Origin: Alphaproteobacteria bacterium
Lineage (GTDB): Bacteria; Pseudomonadota; Alphaproteobacteria; Rhizobiales; Devosiaceae
Length of the DNA stretch: 15,650 nt
Assembly (NCBI GenBank): GCA_018820005.1
Contig: JAHJOS010000088.1
Location: 1 to 15,650 of the forward strand
Reading direction: 5' to 3'
Shown here in pieces: positions 6,681 through 13,821 of the stretch. Position 1 is the stretch's first letter. The number at the start of each line of letters is the position of its first letter. The notes beneath the pieces were generated by a model. The model worked only from the letters and a program-made list of their open reading frames with translations. It had not been told where the DNA came from and did not search any database. A program made the translations under genes and the position numbers.

Positions 6681-7619
6681 CTACCACCGCGTTACCGCTC
6701 CGCCGGAGACCGGCACATTGTATTCAACGTCAAGGAAGCCGTAGGATTTGCGGCCAATCTCATTGTTCTCGATGATGCCGTCGTCCTGCTTGTCGGCGAC
6801 CACCGCATCATAGACCACCTCAGATACCCGCACGCCCCAGACCGGCACGGTCTCGACCTCTCCGTTTTCTTCGTTCAGGATGGGCAGGCTCAGCACATTG
6901 CCATCAGCATCGAGCGCCTCGACCACCAGATAATAGTTCGTGGCATCGGTATTGATCTCGGGGAAGGTCCAGAAGCCCGATTTCTCACCTGGCCGGTTGA
7001 CGATGCGCAGCGTGTAATCCTGGCGGATGCGATCGCGCAGCGCCGTCAGATCGGCGATCGCTTTTTCGGCGCCGCTGCGATTGCCTTCTGCGGCCATGGC
7101 CTTGCCGCGGGTGCGGATGTCCTCGGCCTCAACTACACCCTGCTGCACCTTGGTCTCTTCGAAAATGGTCTGGTACAGCCCGTCCATCCGGGCAGGCAGG
7201 CCTTCGGCCAGCTCGATGCGGGCCTGCTCGGCCTGACCGGACTGATAGGGCCGCCAGACGCCGAAATAGCCCACGGAAATGGCGAGCAGGACACCGCCAA
7301 CAAGCAGGACCGGACGGCCCCACTGCTTGCGCCCCACATAGAGTTGGGCCAGCGTCCGGCCCATGCCCGGCTTGGGCGGGTCATAGACGAAGCGGCTTTC
7401 CTGCAACGCCGACACACCCTCGCGCAGGATGGTGTCGGGAACTTCGATACCCTGCTGGCGATAGATGCCACGCAGCTTGTCGATCAGCTGCTGTTCCTTG
7501 GCGTCGGTATCGAGCTCGCGCACGGCAAGGCCCTGCTGGTGACGGAGGGTATCAACCACATCCATCGCCAGCATTACTTCGTCCAGCGGTGCAGCGGCCG
7601 GCGCTGTCGCGTCACTCAT
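6681..7619 (-). CDS. Single-pass membrane protein (possibly DUF6384 family)
   Basis: This is a 312-residue protein and the second gene of the minus-strand operon. An N-terminal cytoplasmic domain (about 10-98, charged and helical) has LDEVMLAMDVVDTLRHQQ at its start. One clear membrane helix lies at about 103-122 and is preceded by basic residues (GRKQWGRP), predicting N-in/C-out topology. A helical segment (about 125-200) is followed by a beta-rich periplasmic domain (about 205-312). That domain contains FWTFPEINTDATNYYLVVEA, which fits a small extracytoplasmic sensor or binding fold. I recall similar alphaproteobacterial proteins labelled DUF6384, but this is unverified. It begins 30 nt after the TelA-like gene and ends 4 nt before the coiled-coil gene, so the three are probably one transcript and their products probable partners. 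Confidence 0.75.
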   Translation of the reverse strand: MSDATAPAAAPLDEVMLAMDVVDTLRHQQGLAVRELDTDAKEQQLIDKLRGIYRQQGIEVPDTILREGVSALQESRFVYDPPKPGMGRTLAQLYVGRKQWGRPVLLVGGVLLAISVGYFGVWRPYQSGQAEQARIELAEGLPARMDGLYQTIFEETKVQQGVVEAEDIRTRGKAMAAEGNRSGAEKAIADLTALRDRIRQDYTLRIVNRPGEKSGFWTFPEINTDATNYYLVVEALDADGNVLSLPILNEENGEVETVPVWGVRVSEVVYDAVVADKQDDGIIENNEIGRKSYGFLDVEYNVPVSGGAVTRW

Positions 7620-7649
7620 GGTTGGCGTTCACCCGTGTGCGTCCGTCGC

Positions 7650-8876
7650 CTATTTTCCGGTCTCGAGCAGCAGAGCATTACCATCGGCAGCCAGGGCGGC
7701 GAGGCGACGCTTGCCATCTTCGACAGCGTCGCGGATTTCGGCCGAGTTCTTGGTCGAGGCAACACGCATTTCATTGATGATGGTGCGGCTCTTCTCCTGG
7801 AAGTTCACCACCGAATCCACCAGCTTCTTGACCGCATCGGCCCGCACGGTGGGGCCATAGCCGGCTCGCACGGCTTCCTCGGTGACCTTGTCACCAATCT
7901 CGGAAAGAGTTTCGAGGCTCTTGCTCATCCCTTCCTTCATCGCATTGAGCGTTTCGGTGGATTCATGCAGGCCGAACATGCCGGTGAAGGACGCCGACAG
8001 CGCCGTCAGAACTGTTTCGTTGGTTGAAAAGAACGAAATCGACTGTTGATAGACCCGCTCCTTGGCATTGGTGGTCTGCATCAGACGCGCCATGACCACC
8101 TCGGAGGTATTGTACGAAATGGTCAGATTGTCCGAGAGGTCCTTGGCAATCTGGTAGCGCGCTTCCTCGTTCTGCATGTCGCGCAGCTTTTCGTCGCGGT
8201 CCATTTCGAGGCGCGCCCGGTCGGCGGGCACGGTCCCGGCATAGGCAGACACGGCGGCCGATGCGGCCTGGAGGATATTTTTCTTGTCATTGAGGCGCTG
8301 CTCGGCGGTCTGCAGCACTTCGAGCGCCATCACTTCGGCCTGCTTGAGGGCGCCACGGAAATCGCGATAGGCCTCCAGGATCGTGTGCTCGCGATCAATC
8401 TGATCCTTGGTGTCGGCGGTGACGGCCAGATAGGTGTCGCGGATCTTGTTGAAGCGCTGGGCGATGTCGCCACGGCTGACCTTCATCCAGACGTTGGAAG
8501 CGCGTTCGAGCAGGTCGAGCTTGTTGTCGGCCAACTGGTCGACCATGCCCTTGGCATCGTCGCGGATCGAATCAAAACCCTTGGTGATCTCTTCGTAGCG
8601 CTCGCCGATTTTCATGGCGGCGATCTGCTCGCGCACAACTTCATTGAAAGCGCTGGCCTGGCTGAGGGTACGGCCGATCAGAATGACGCGCGTCTCGTCC
8701 AGCTCAGTGATCTTTTCGAGCAGGCCTGTGATAGGCGCCTCGCCTTGCTGCTCGGGCCAGATACCCAGGTCGCGGATGGCATTGACGGCCTTGTCGAGGT
8801 ACTGCAGCGGCTTCTCGGCAACCATGGCAACTGGTGCCGCCTGAGGTGCTGCTGTCGTGGTCACTTCATCGGCCAT
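7650..8876 (-). CDS. Alpha-helical coiled-coil protein, distantly TelA-like
   Basis: This 408-residue protein is the first gene of the minus-strand operon. It is almost wholly helical and charged, without a signal peptide or membrane helix. An Ala/Pro-rich N-terminus (about 1-22) leads into a DKAVNAIRDLGIWP segment. Long helical blocks follow, then a late section (about 270-345) containing SFFSTNETVLTALSASFTGMFG and a GKR-type end. The overall layout of long paired helices with an Asn/Gln-rich middle resembles TelA/KlaA toxic-anion-resistance proteins. The resemblance is one of pattern and should be tested by profile search. ATG 8876 is chosen because GGGAG stands seven bases upstream; GTG 8906 in the same frame lacks such a site. 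It may act at the inner face of the membrane with the two downstream products. Confidence 0.72.
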   Translation of the reverse strand: MADEVTTTAAPQAAPVAMVAEKPLQYLDKAVNAIRDLGIWPEQQGEAPITGLLEKITELDETRVILIGRTLSQASAFNEVVREQIAAMKIGERYEEITKGFDSIRDDAKGMVDQLADNKLDLLERASNVWMKVSRGDIAQRFNKIRDTYLAVTADTKDQIDREHTILEAYRDFRGALKQAEVMALEVLQTAEQRLNDKKNILQAASAAVSAYAGTVPADRARLEMDRDEKLRDMQNEEARYQIAKDLSDNLTISYNTSEVVMARLMQTTNAKERVYQQSISFFSTNETVLTALSASFTGMFGLHESTETLNAMKEGMSKSLETLSEIGDKVTEEAVRAGYGPTVRADAVKKLVDSVVNFQEKSRTIINEMRVASTKNSAEIRDAVEDGKRRLAALAADGNALLLETGK

Positions 8877-8883
8877 TAGATCG

Positions 8884-8888
8884 CTCCC
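8884..8888 (-). promoter_or_regulatory. Ribosome binding site fixing the TelA-like start
   Basis: Read on the minus strand, GGGAG ends seven bases before ATG 8876. This is the strongest translation signal in the three-gene operon and favours the 408-residue product over the version starting at GTG 8906. Confidence 0.6.
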
Positions 8889-8958
8889 AAAAGCTGGCGC
8901 CTGCACTGGCGCATCCCTGTGTTACGCTATAGATCGCCGCTACGCTGCGCCGATACAA

Positions 8959-8986
8959 TTGCAAGGGTCTGTCTGGACCACTATTT
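8959..8986 (+). promoter_or_regulatory. Candidate promoter for the CoxG-like gene in the divergent region
   Basis: The 235-nt gap between the minus-strand operon and the CoxG-like gene should hold two promoters. On the plus strand TTGCAA (8959-8964) is followed after 16 bases by CTATTT (8981-8986), close to the CTTGAC/CTATAT style of alphaproteobacterial housekeeping promoters. It would give a leader of about 120 nt. For the opposite strand a CTATAG lies at 8932-8927 but has no well-spaced -35 partner, so no call is made. Confidence 0.3.
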
Positions 8987-9111
8987 AGGCCATATTGGTG
9001 CGAAAAAGCCGCACGTAAAGGGTCGCTCTCCGTCGTCTGGTATCAGACCGGTTTTTCCCTATGCCGCTACATTGGGGCGGCGCCTTGATTTTTCAGAGAC
9101 GGAGCCTGTCG

Positions 9112-9576
9112 ATGGACTTTGGTGGACGCTATATCATTGCCGCGCCGCGGGTCGCCGTCTGGGCGGCACTCAATCAAACCGACATGCTCAAGGCCGCCAT
9201 TCCGGGATGCCACAAGATCGAGTGGTCTGGCGCCGATACGCTCGATCTTGAGATCAAGGTCAACCTTGGCGTGGCCCATCCGGTGTTCAAGGGCGATCTG
9301 GCGCTGAGCGGCATTGTTCCGGCTGAGCGGTATACGCTTTCGGGCAAAGGTCGGGGCGGCCTGCTGGGGTTGGCTGAAGGATCGGCCGATATCGTGCTGG
9401 CCGACCATGGCGAGCAGACCCTATTGGTGTTTGCTGCCCAGGGCGGTGCCTCCGGCCAACTGATAAAACTGGGCAAGGCCATTATCGGCAATGCGGCGCA
9501 AAAGGTCATCGACGGCTTTTTCGAGCGTTTTGGGGCAGCCATGGGGGCTGCAGTTACCCCGCTGCCGCCGTCGTGA
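9112..9576 (+). CDS. CoxG-like SRPBCC-fold protein
   Basis: This is a 154-residue single-domain protein matching the CoxG branch of the SRPBCC (START-like) superfamily. It opens with MDFGGRYIIAAPRVAVWAALNQ, then IPGCHKIEW, a FKGDLALS strand and a GKGRGGLLGLAEGSADI turn. It closes with the long helix GNAAQKVIDGFFERF typical of the fold. GGAG at 9101-9104, seven bases before ATG 9112, supports this start over ATG 9061. CoxG proteins bind hydrophobic ligands or quinone and anchor CO dehydrogenase to the membrane. This copy lacks the longer C-terminal tail of classical CoxG, and no cox/cut molybdenum-hydroxylase genes are in the window. It may therefore serve another enzyme or act alone as a lipid or quinone binder. 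It is transcribed divergently from the coiled-coil operon. Confidence 0.85.
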   Translation: MDFGGRYIIAAPRVAVWAALNQTDMLKAAIPGCHKIEWSGADTLDLEIKVNLGVAHPVFKGDLALSGIVPAERYTLSGKGRGGLLGLAEGSADIVLADHGEQTLLVFAAQGGASGQLIKLGKAIIGNAAQKVIDGFFERFGAAMGAAVTPLPPS

Positions 9577-9717
9577 CGCCTGGTCGGCATAACGTTGTAT
9601 TTCAGCCGTTTACCTGCGCTTAACCACGCCGCATCCTGCCTGAAACGCGACACAACAAAGGCTCAATCGGCAATGATAGGTCAGCTATCCAATCCAGCCA
9701 GTTTGAAGCAAATTGTC

Positions 9718-9840
9718 ATGACCACCCAGACCCGCGATACCATTGCTCTTTTCGCTATCGGTTCGGCGGCGATCCTGGCGGTGTTCTATGCAGACGTGGA
9801 CCTGGGCGAGCTGTTCCTGAGCCTGCTGCGCCGTTTCTAG
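9718..9840 (+). CDS. Possible 40-residue single-pass membrane peptide
   Basis: From ATG 9718 a 40-residue frame gives a short polar N-terminus (MTTQTRDT), one strongly hydrophobic helix (about 9-25, IALFAIGSAAILAVFY) and an amphipathic end finishing LLRRF. This pattern looks like a genuine small membrane protein rather than random translation. The frame is open upstream to 9595, with an alternative ATG at 9673, but no start has a convincing ribosome site (only GAAG before 9718). It lies 141 nt after the CoxG-like gene and 195 nt before the nucleoside importer. Function unknown. Confidence 0.4.
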   Translation: MTTQTRDTIALFAIGSAAILAVFYADVDLGELFLSLLRRF

Positions 9841-10035
9841 GCACGAACATCGGCCCGACCGATAGGTCGTTTGATCGATCCATCCATGCCGCCGAAATTT
9901 GACCATTCGGAAAAAAATCCCCGATTCCCTCTTGCAGCCTGTCAATTTGCACGATTGTATCGTCCGCTAGAGCACGCAGAGTGGGCGCTGGAGCCAGACC
10001 CCGGCGCATGCGTGTGACACAGGGAGACGACCTCA
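9841..10035 (+). promoter_or_regulatory. Leader and candidate promoter of the nucleoside uptake operon
   Basis: This 195-nt gap precedes the BMP gene and should drive the operon. TTGCAG (9932-9937) and TTGTAT (9955-9960) are spaced 17 nt apart, and TTGACC at 9899-9904 is a second possible -35. A small hairpin, CGACC (9856-9860)/GGTCG (9865-9869) followed by TTT, could weakly end upstream transcription. AGGGAG (10021-10026) is the ribosome site. The conserved single-stranded bases of purine riboswitches are not seen. Confidence 0.35.
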
Positions 10036-11037
10036 ATGACATTTTCTGCTTTCACCAAGGCCATAGCCGGCGGCGTCGCGCTGAGCGCCCTTCTGACCGG
10101 CGCCGCGCTCGCAGACCCCGCGCTCATCTATGATGGCGGCGGCAAGTTCGACAAATCCTTCAATGAGAGCGCCTACACCGGCGCCGAGAAGTACAAGGCC
10201 GAGACCGGCGGTGGCTACTCGGATCTGGAAATCACCGGCGACGCCCAGCGCGAACAGGCCATCCGCCAGTTCGCAACCAAGGGCTTCTCCCCAATCCTGG
10301 TTCCCGGTTTCTCCTGGGCGACCGCTCTGGGCACCGTGGCGCCGGAATTCCCTGACACGCACTTCGTGATCATCGATAGCGTCGTTGACCTGCCCAACGT
10401 GCGCTCGGTGGTGTTCAAGGAACAGGAAGGCTCCTACCTCGTCGGCATTCTGGCCGCCATGAAGTCGGAAACCGGCAAGATCGGTGTCGTGCCGGCCTTC
10501 AACTTCGAGCTGCTCGAGAAGTTCGCCTGCGGCTACAAGGAAGGCGCCAAGTCGGTCAATCCTGACATCGAAGTGCTCGAGACCTATGTCGGTGCTGGCT
10601 TTGAAGCCTTCAACGACCCGGCCAAGGCATCCGAAGTGACCAAGTCGCAGCTCGATCAGGGCGTTGACGTGGTGTTCCAGGTGGCGGGCGGCGCTGGCGC
10701 TGGCGTGCTGCAAGCCGCTGCCGACGCTGGCAAGTTCAGCATTGGCGTGGATAGCAACCAGAACTACCTGCATCCCGGCAGTGTGCTGACCTCGATGCTC
10801 AAGCGCGTCGACGTTGCCACCTTCAATGCCTTCATGGATGAGAAGAACGGCACCTTCACGCCGGGCGTGGTTACCCTGGGCCTGGCTGAAGCCGGCGTTG
10901 GCGCTGCCTTTGACGAGTTCAATGCTGACCTGATTACCCCTGAAATGAAGGCTGCTGTGGAAGCCGCCTCGGCCAAGATCGCATCGGGCGAAGTCGTTGT
11001 GCACGATTTCACCACCGACAAGGCGTGCCCGGCCTGA
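10036..11037 (+). CDS. BMP-family periplasmic nucleoside-binding protein of an ABC importer
   Basis: This 333-residue protein is of the Bmp/PnrA family of substrate-binding proteins for purine and pyrimidine nucleosides. The signal peptide covers about 1-26 and ends ALA|DP. There is no lipobox cysteine, so the mature protein is soluble in the periplasm rather than a lipoprotein as in spirochaetes and Gram-positives. The mature part begins with PALIYDGGGKFDKSFNESAY, where D-x-S-F-N-E is the nucleoside-contacting start of the fold. It continues with the hinge-type segments FVIIDSVV, FKEQEGSYLVGILAA and FQVAGGAGAGV. It is the first gene of the run BMP-ATPase-permease-permease-cdd-punA, which fixes the substrate class as nucleosides. 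AGGGAG nine bases upstream supports ATG 10036. Confidence 0.92.
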   Translation: MTFSAFTKAIAGGVALSALLTGAALADPALIYDGGGKFDKSFNESAYTGAEKYKAETGGGYSDLEITGDAQREQAIRQFATKGFSPILVPGFSWATALGTVAPEFPDTHFVIIDSVVDLPNVRSVVFKEQEGSYLVGILAAMKSETGKIGVVPAFNFELLEKFACGYKEGAKSVNPDIEVLETYVGAGFEAFNDPAKASEVTKSQLDQGVDVVFQVAGGAGAGVLQAAADAGKFSIGVDSNQNYLHPGSVLTSMLKRVDVATFNAFMDEKNGTFTPGVVTLGLAEAGVGAAFDEFNADLITPEMKAAVEAASAKIASGEVVVHDFTTDKACPA

Positions 11038-11059
11038 TTACAGATAGAGCCCTGCCATA

Positions 11060-12724
11060 ATGGCTACTATCGCCCAAACTCCAGAGCAGCGGCTGGCAAC
11101 AGCCGCTGCTCTGCCCGCCGCCATCGAACTTGATGGCATCAACAAGCATTTTGGCCCCGTGCATGCCAATCGCGACATCCATCTGACGGTGCGACGTGGC
11201 ACTGTGCATGGCATCGTTGGCGAAAATGGCGCCGGCAAGTCGACGTTGATGTCCATTCTCTATGGCTTCTACACCGCCGACAGCGGAACCATTCGCGTGG
11301 ATGGCAAGGCGGTGACGATCACCGACAGCCGTCACGCGCTGGCGCTTGGCATCGGCATGGTGCACCAGCACTTTATGCTGGTCGACAATTTTACCGTCAT
11401 CGAAAACATCGTTCTGGGTGCCGAAGACTCTGCTTTGCTGGGTCGTACCCTGTCCAAGGCCCGGGCGCAGCTCAAGCAGCTGGCGACCGATTATGGCCTG
11501 GAAGTCGATCCTGATGCGTTGATCGAAGACCTGTCGGTTGGCCAGCAGCAGCGTGTTGAAATTCTCAAGGCGCTCTATCGTGGCGCCGATATTCTCATTC
11601 TCGATGAGCCCACGGGCGTCTTGACGCCTGCCGAGGCCGATCACCTGTTCCGCATCCTGCGCAAGCTGCGTGACGAGGGTAAAACGATCATTTTGATCAC
11701 GCACAAGCTGCGCGAGATCATGGCCATTACCGATGAAGTTTCCGTCATGCGCCAGGGCGCCATGGTCAAGACACTGATCACCGAGCAGACCTCGCCCGGC
11801 GAACTGGCCGAACTGATGGTGGGTCGTCGCGTGCTGCTGCGGGTGGAAAAGGGACCGGCCAACCCCGGCAAGGTCATGCTGGCGGTAGAGAACCTGGTCG
11901 TTGTGGACGATCTCAAGGTGCCGCGCGTCAAGAACGTCAGCTTCCAGGTTCGAGCTGGCGAGATCGTCGGCATTGCCGGCGTGGCCGGCAATGGTCAGTC
12001 TGAACTGCTGGAAGCGATTTCCGGCATGCGTGACCAGTCGCTGGGGCAGGTCATCATCAATGGCCAGCCGGTATCGGCTTTTGGTGACGATGGTGCGGCG
12101 CGCCTGCGCGAGGCCGGGCTGGCGCATGTGCCCGAAGACCGTTTGCGCATGGGGCTGGTGACCAATTTCCTCGAATGGGAAAACTCCATTCTTGGCTACC
12201 AGAACGACTATGGTCAGGGCCTGGGACTGGACGTCGCCAAGGCCAAGGCAGAGGCGCGCGAGCGTATTGCGCAATACGATATCCGCCCGGCCAATACCGA
12301 TCTCAAATCGGCCAATTTCTCGGGCGGCAATCAGCAGAAGATCGTCTTGGCGCGCGAGATGGAACGCAATCCCGATGTGCTGATCGTGGGCCAGCCGACC
12401 CGTGGCGTCGACATCGGCGCCATCGAATTCATCCACAATCAGATCATCAAGATGCGCGATGCCGGCAAGGCAATCCTGCTTGTGTCCGTGGAACTCGACG
12501 AGATCCGGGCGCTGTCCGATCGCATACTGGTCCTGTTCGACGGCCAGATTGTGGGCGAGGCCGATCCAGCCACGGCCGACGAAGGTGAGCTCGGCCTGCT
12601 GATGGCCGGTGTGCACGACAACGCTGGCAGCACCGACGCCGCCCGCCTGCCTGAGCACGTCACGCCCGTCGAGAAGACCCTGACTGAAATGTCGCCTCTG
12701 CCCAACAAGGACGTCCAGCAATGA
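11060..12724 (+). CDS. Nucleoside ABC transporter ATP-binding protein (two NBDs)
   Basis: This 554-residue protein has two fused nucleotide-binding domains, like sugar-type RbsA and the nucleoside ATPases of the NupO/YufO type. Domain 1 (about 20-255) is canonical: Walker A GENGAGKS at 54-61, signature LSVGQQQR and Walker B ILILDEPTG. Domain 2 (about 275-510) is degenerate: its P-loop position reads GVAGNGQSE without the Walker Lys, and the Walker B region reads VLIVGQPTRG, with Gln where the catalytic Glu would be. The signature SGGNQQK is intact. This asymmetry is usual for the family. The gene starts 22 nt after the binding-protein gene and overlaps the first permease by ATGA, so translation is coupled. 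It energises import at the inner membrane. Confidence 0.93.
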   Translation: MATIAQTPEQRLATAAALPAAIELDGINKHFGPVHANRDIHLTVRRGTVHGIVGENGAGKSTLMSILYGFYTADSGTIRVDGKAVTITDSRHALALGIGMVHQHFMLVDNFTVIENIVLGAEDSALLGRTLSKARAQLKQLATDYGLEVDPDALIEDLSVGQQQRVEILKALYRGADILILDEPTGVLTPAEADHLFRILRKLRDEGKTIILITHKLREIMAITDEVSVMRQGAMVKTLITEQTSPGELAELMVGRRVLLRVEKGPANPGKVMLAVENLVVVDDLKVPRVKNVSFQVRAGEIVGIAGVAGNGQSELLEAISGMRDQSLGQVIINGQPVSAFGDDGAARLREAGLAHVPEDRLRMGLVTNFLEWENSILGYQNDYGQGLGLDVAKAKAEARERIAQYDIRPANTDLKSANFSGGNQQKIVLAREMERNPDVLIVGQPTRGVDIGAIEFIHNQIIKMRDAGKAILLVSVELDEIRALSDRILVLFDGQIVGEADPATADEGELGLLMAGVHDNAGSTDAARLPEHVTPVEKTLTEMSPLPNKDVQQ

Positions 12725-13821
12725 GTGCCCGCGTCCCCTTGCCCCGTTGGGTCGATGTTGCCCTGCTGCCGCTGCTCAATGTGGTGCTGGCTTTTCTGAT
12801 CGGCGGCATTGTCGTGGTCATGGTCGGCCAGAACCCGCTCGAAGCAGTCGGCATCATGCTCTATGGCGCTTTTGGCTATGGCAGCGGCTTTGGCTACACC
12901 CTCTATTATACTACCGATTTCATCTTTGCCGGCCTTGCCGTTTCGCTGGCCTATCATGCCGGCCTCTTCAACATCGGGCCGGAAGGTCAGGCCTATGTGG
13001 CGGGGCTGGGGGTGATCCTGGTGGCGCTGGCGCTCAATGGTCAGCCCTGGTTCCTGACGGTGCCTGCCATGGTGCTGGCGGGCGGATTGTTTGGCGCAGC
13101 CTGGGCGTTTATTCCGGGCTATCTGCAGGCCAAGCGCGGCAGCCACATTGTCATCACCACGATCCTGTTCAACTTCATCGCCGTGTCGATGATGGGCTAC
13201 ATCATCTCCAAGATCCTCAAGCCCGCCAATGTCGGGTCCGACGAAAGCGCGCCTATCGACGCCATCAGCCGCGTCCCGCAACTGCGTCTGTTCTGGGAGC
13301 TGTTCAAGAACTCGCCGGTTAATATCTCGTTCTTCCTGGCACTTATTGCACTGGCGGCGGTCTATTGGCTGATCTGGCATACCAAGTTCGGCTTCGCCAT
13401 GCGGGCCCTAGGGCACAATCCGACTGCGGCCCGCTATGCCGGCATTTCCAATGCCAAGGTCATCATGATTACCATGGCGCTGGCGGGGGCACTGGCGGGC
13501 ATGGTCGCGGTCAACAATGTGGGCGGCGTGCAGGGCCGGCTGATCCTCAATTTCGTTTCAGGCGCCGGCTTTGTGGGCGTCGCTGTCGCCTTCATGGGCA
13601 AGGGACATCCCATCGGTGTGGCGCTTTCCGCGCTGCTGTTCGGCGCGCTCTATCAGGGCGGGCAGGAACTGGCCTTCTCCATGCCTGGCATTACCCGTGA
13701 GATGATCGTGACGATCCAGGCACTGGTAATTCTGTTTACCGGCGCCATGGGCGACATGCTGCGACCGCCGCTCGAGCGCATTTTCCGACCGCGCGTATCG
13801 GCAAGCGCGGGAGACGTGTGA
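12721..13821 (+). CDS. Nucleoside ABC transporter permease 1
   Basis: This is a 366-residue polytopic inner-membrane protein of the branched-chain/ribose-type permease family (BPD_transp_2). It has about nine or ten hydrophobic segments. The conserved NIGPEGQAYVAG loop lies at about 84-95, and the cytoplasmic ATPase-coupling region GFAMRALGHNPTAARYAGI lies at about 225-243. The GNPTAARYAGI-type motif is the hallmark of NupP/YufP-like nucleoside permeases. It pairs with the next gene product to form the heterodimeric channel. The start overlaps the ATPase stop by four bases (ATGA) and the end overlaps the second permease start. Confidence 0.92.
   Translation: MSARVPLPRWVDVALLPLLNVVLAFLIGGIVVVMVGQNPLEAVGIMLYGAFGYGSGFGYTLYYTTDFIFAGLAVSLAYHAGLFNIGPEGQAYVAGLGVILVALALNGQPWFLTVPAMVLAGGLFGAAWAFIPGYLQAKRGSHIVITTILFNFIAVSMMGYIISKILKPANVGSDESAPIDAISRVPQLRLFWELFKNSPVNISFFLALIALAAVYWLIWHTKFGFAMRALGHNPTAARYAGISNAKVIMITMALAGALAGMVAVNNVGGVQGRLILNFVSGAGFVGVAVAFMGKGHPIGVALSALLFGALYQGGQELAFSMPGITREMIVTIQALVILFTGAMGDMLRPPLERIFRPRVSASAGDV
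13809..13813 (+). promoter_or_regulatory. Ribosome binding site fixing the second permease start
   Basis: GGGAG is seven bases before ATG 13821 but only four before the in-frame GTG 13818, so ATG 13821 is preferred. It lies inside the last codons of permease 1. Confidence 0.5.

Noticed and set aside
6342..8027. Long plus-strand open frame (about 560 codons) across the coiled-coil operon
   Set aside because: It crosses two minus-strand genes and the gap between them. Only the minus-strand frames show coherent coiled-coil and membrane patterns, so this is a GC-driven shadow.
8894..8912. Two copies of CTGGCGC separated by five bases upstream of the TelA-like gene
   Set aside because: A 7-mer repeat in GC-rich DNA this close to a start codon is expected by chance, and no promoter pair supports an operator there.
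9675..9868. 8-bp direct repeat GATAGGTC at 9675-9682 and 9861-9868, each inside a small hairpin-like sequence
   Set aside because: It is too short and has only two copies 186 nt apart, one inside the possible small gene frame. There is no basis for calling a site.
9841..10035. Purine riboswitch before the nucleoside uptake operon
   Set aside because: The conserved core bases and loop-loop pairs of the guanine/adenine aptamer are not found in the leader.
11009..12721. Very long open frame (about 570 codons) on the minus strand opposite the ABC ATPase gene
   Set aside because: It lies antisense to a protein with intact Walker and signature motifs. It contains no recognisable domain and is rich in His/Gln/Asp as expected from reading GC-rich coding DNA backwards.
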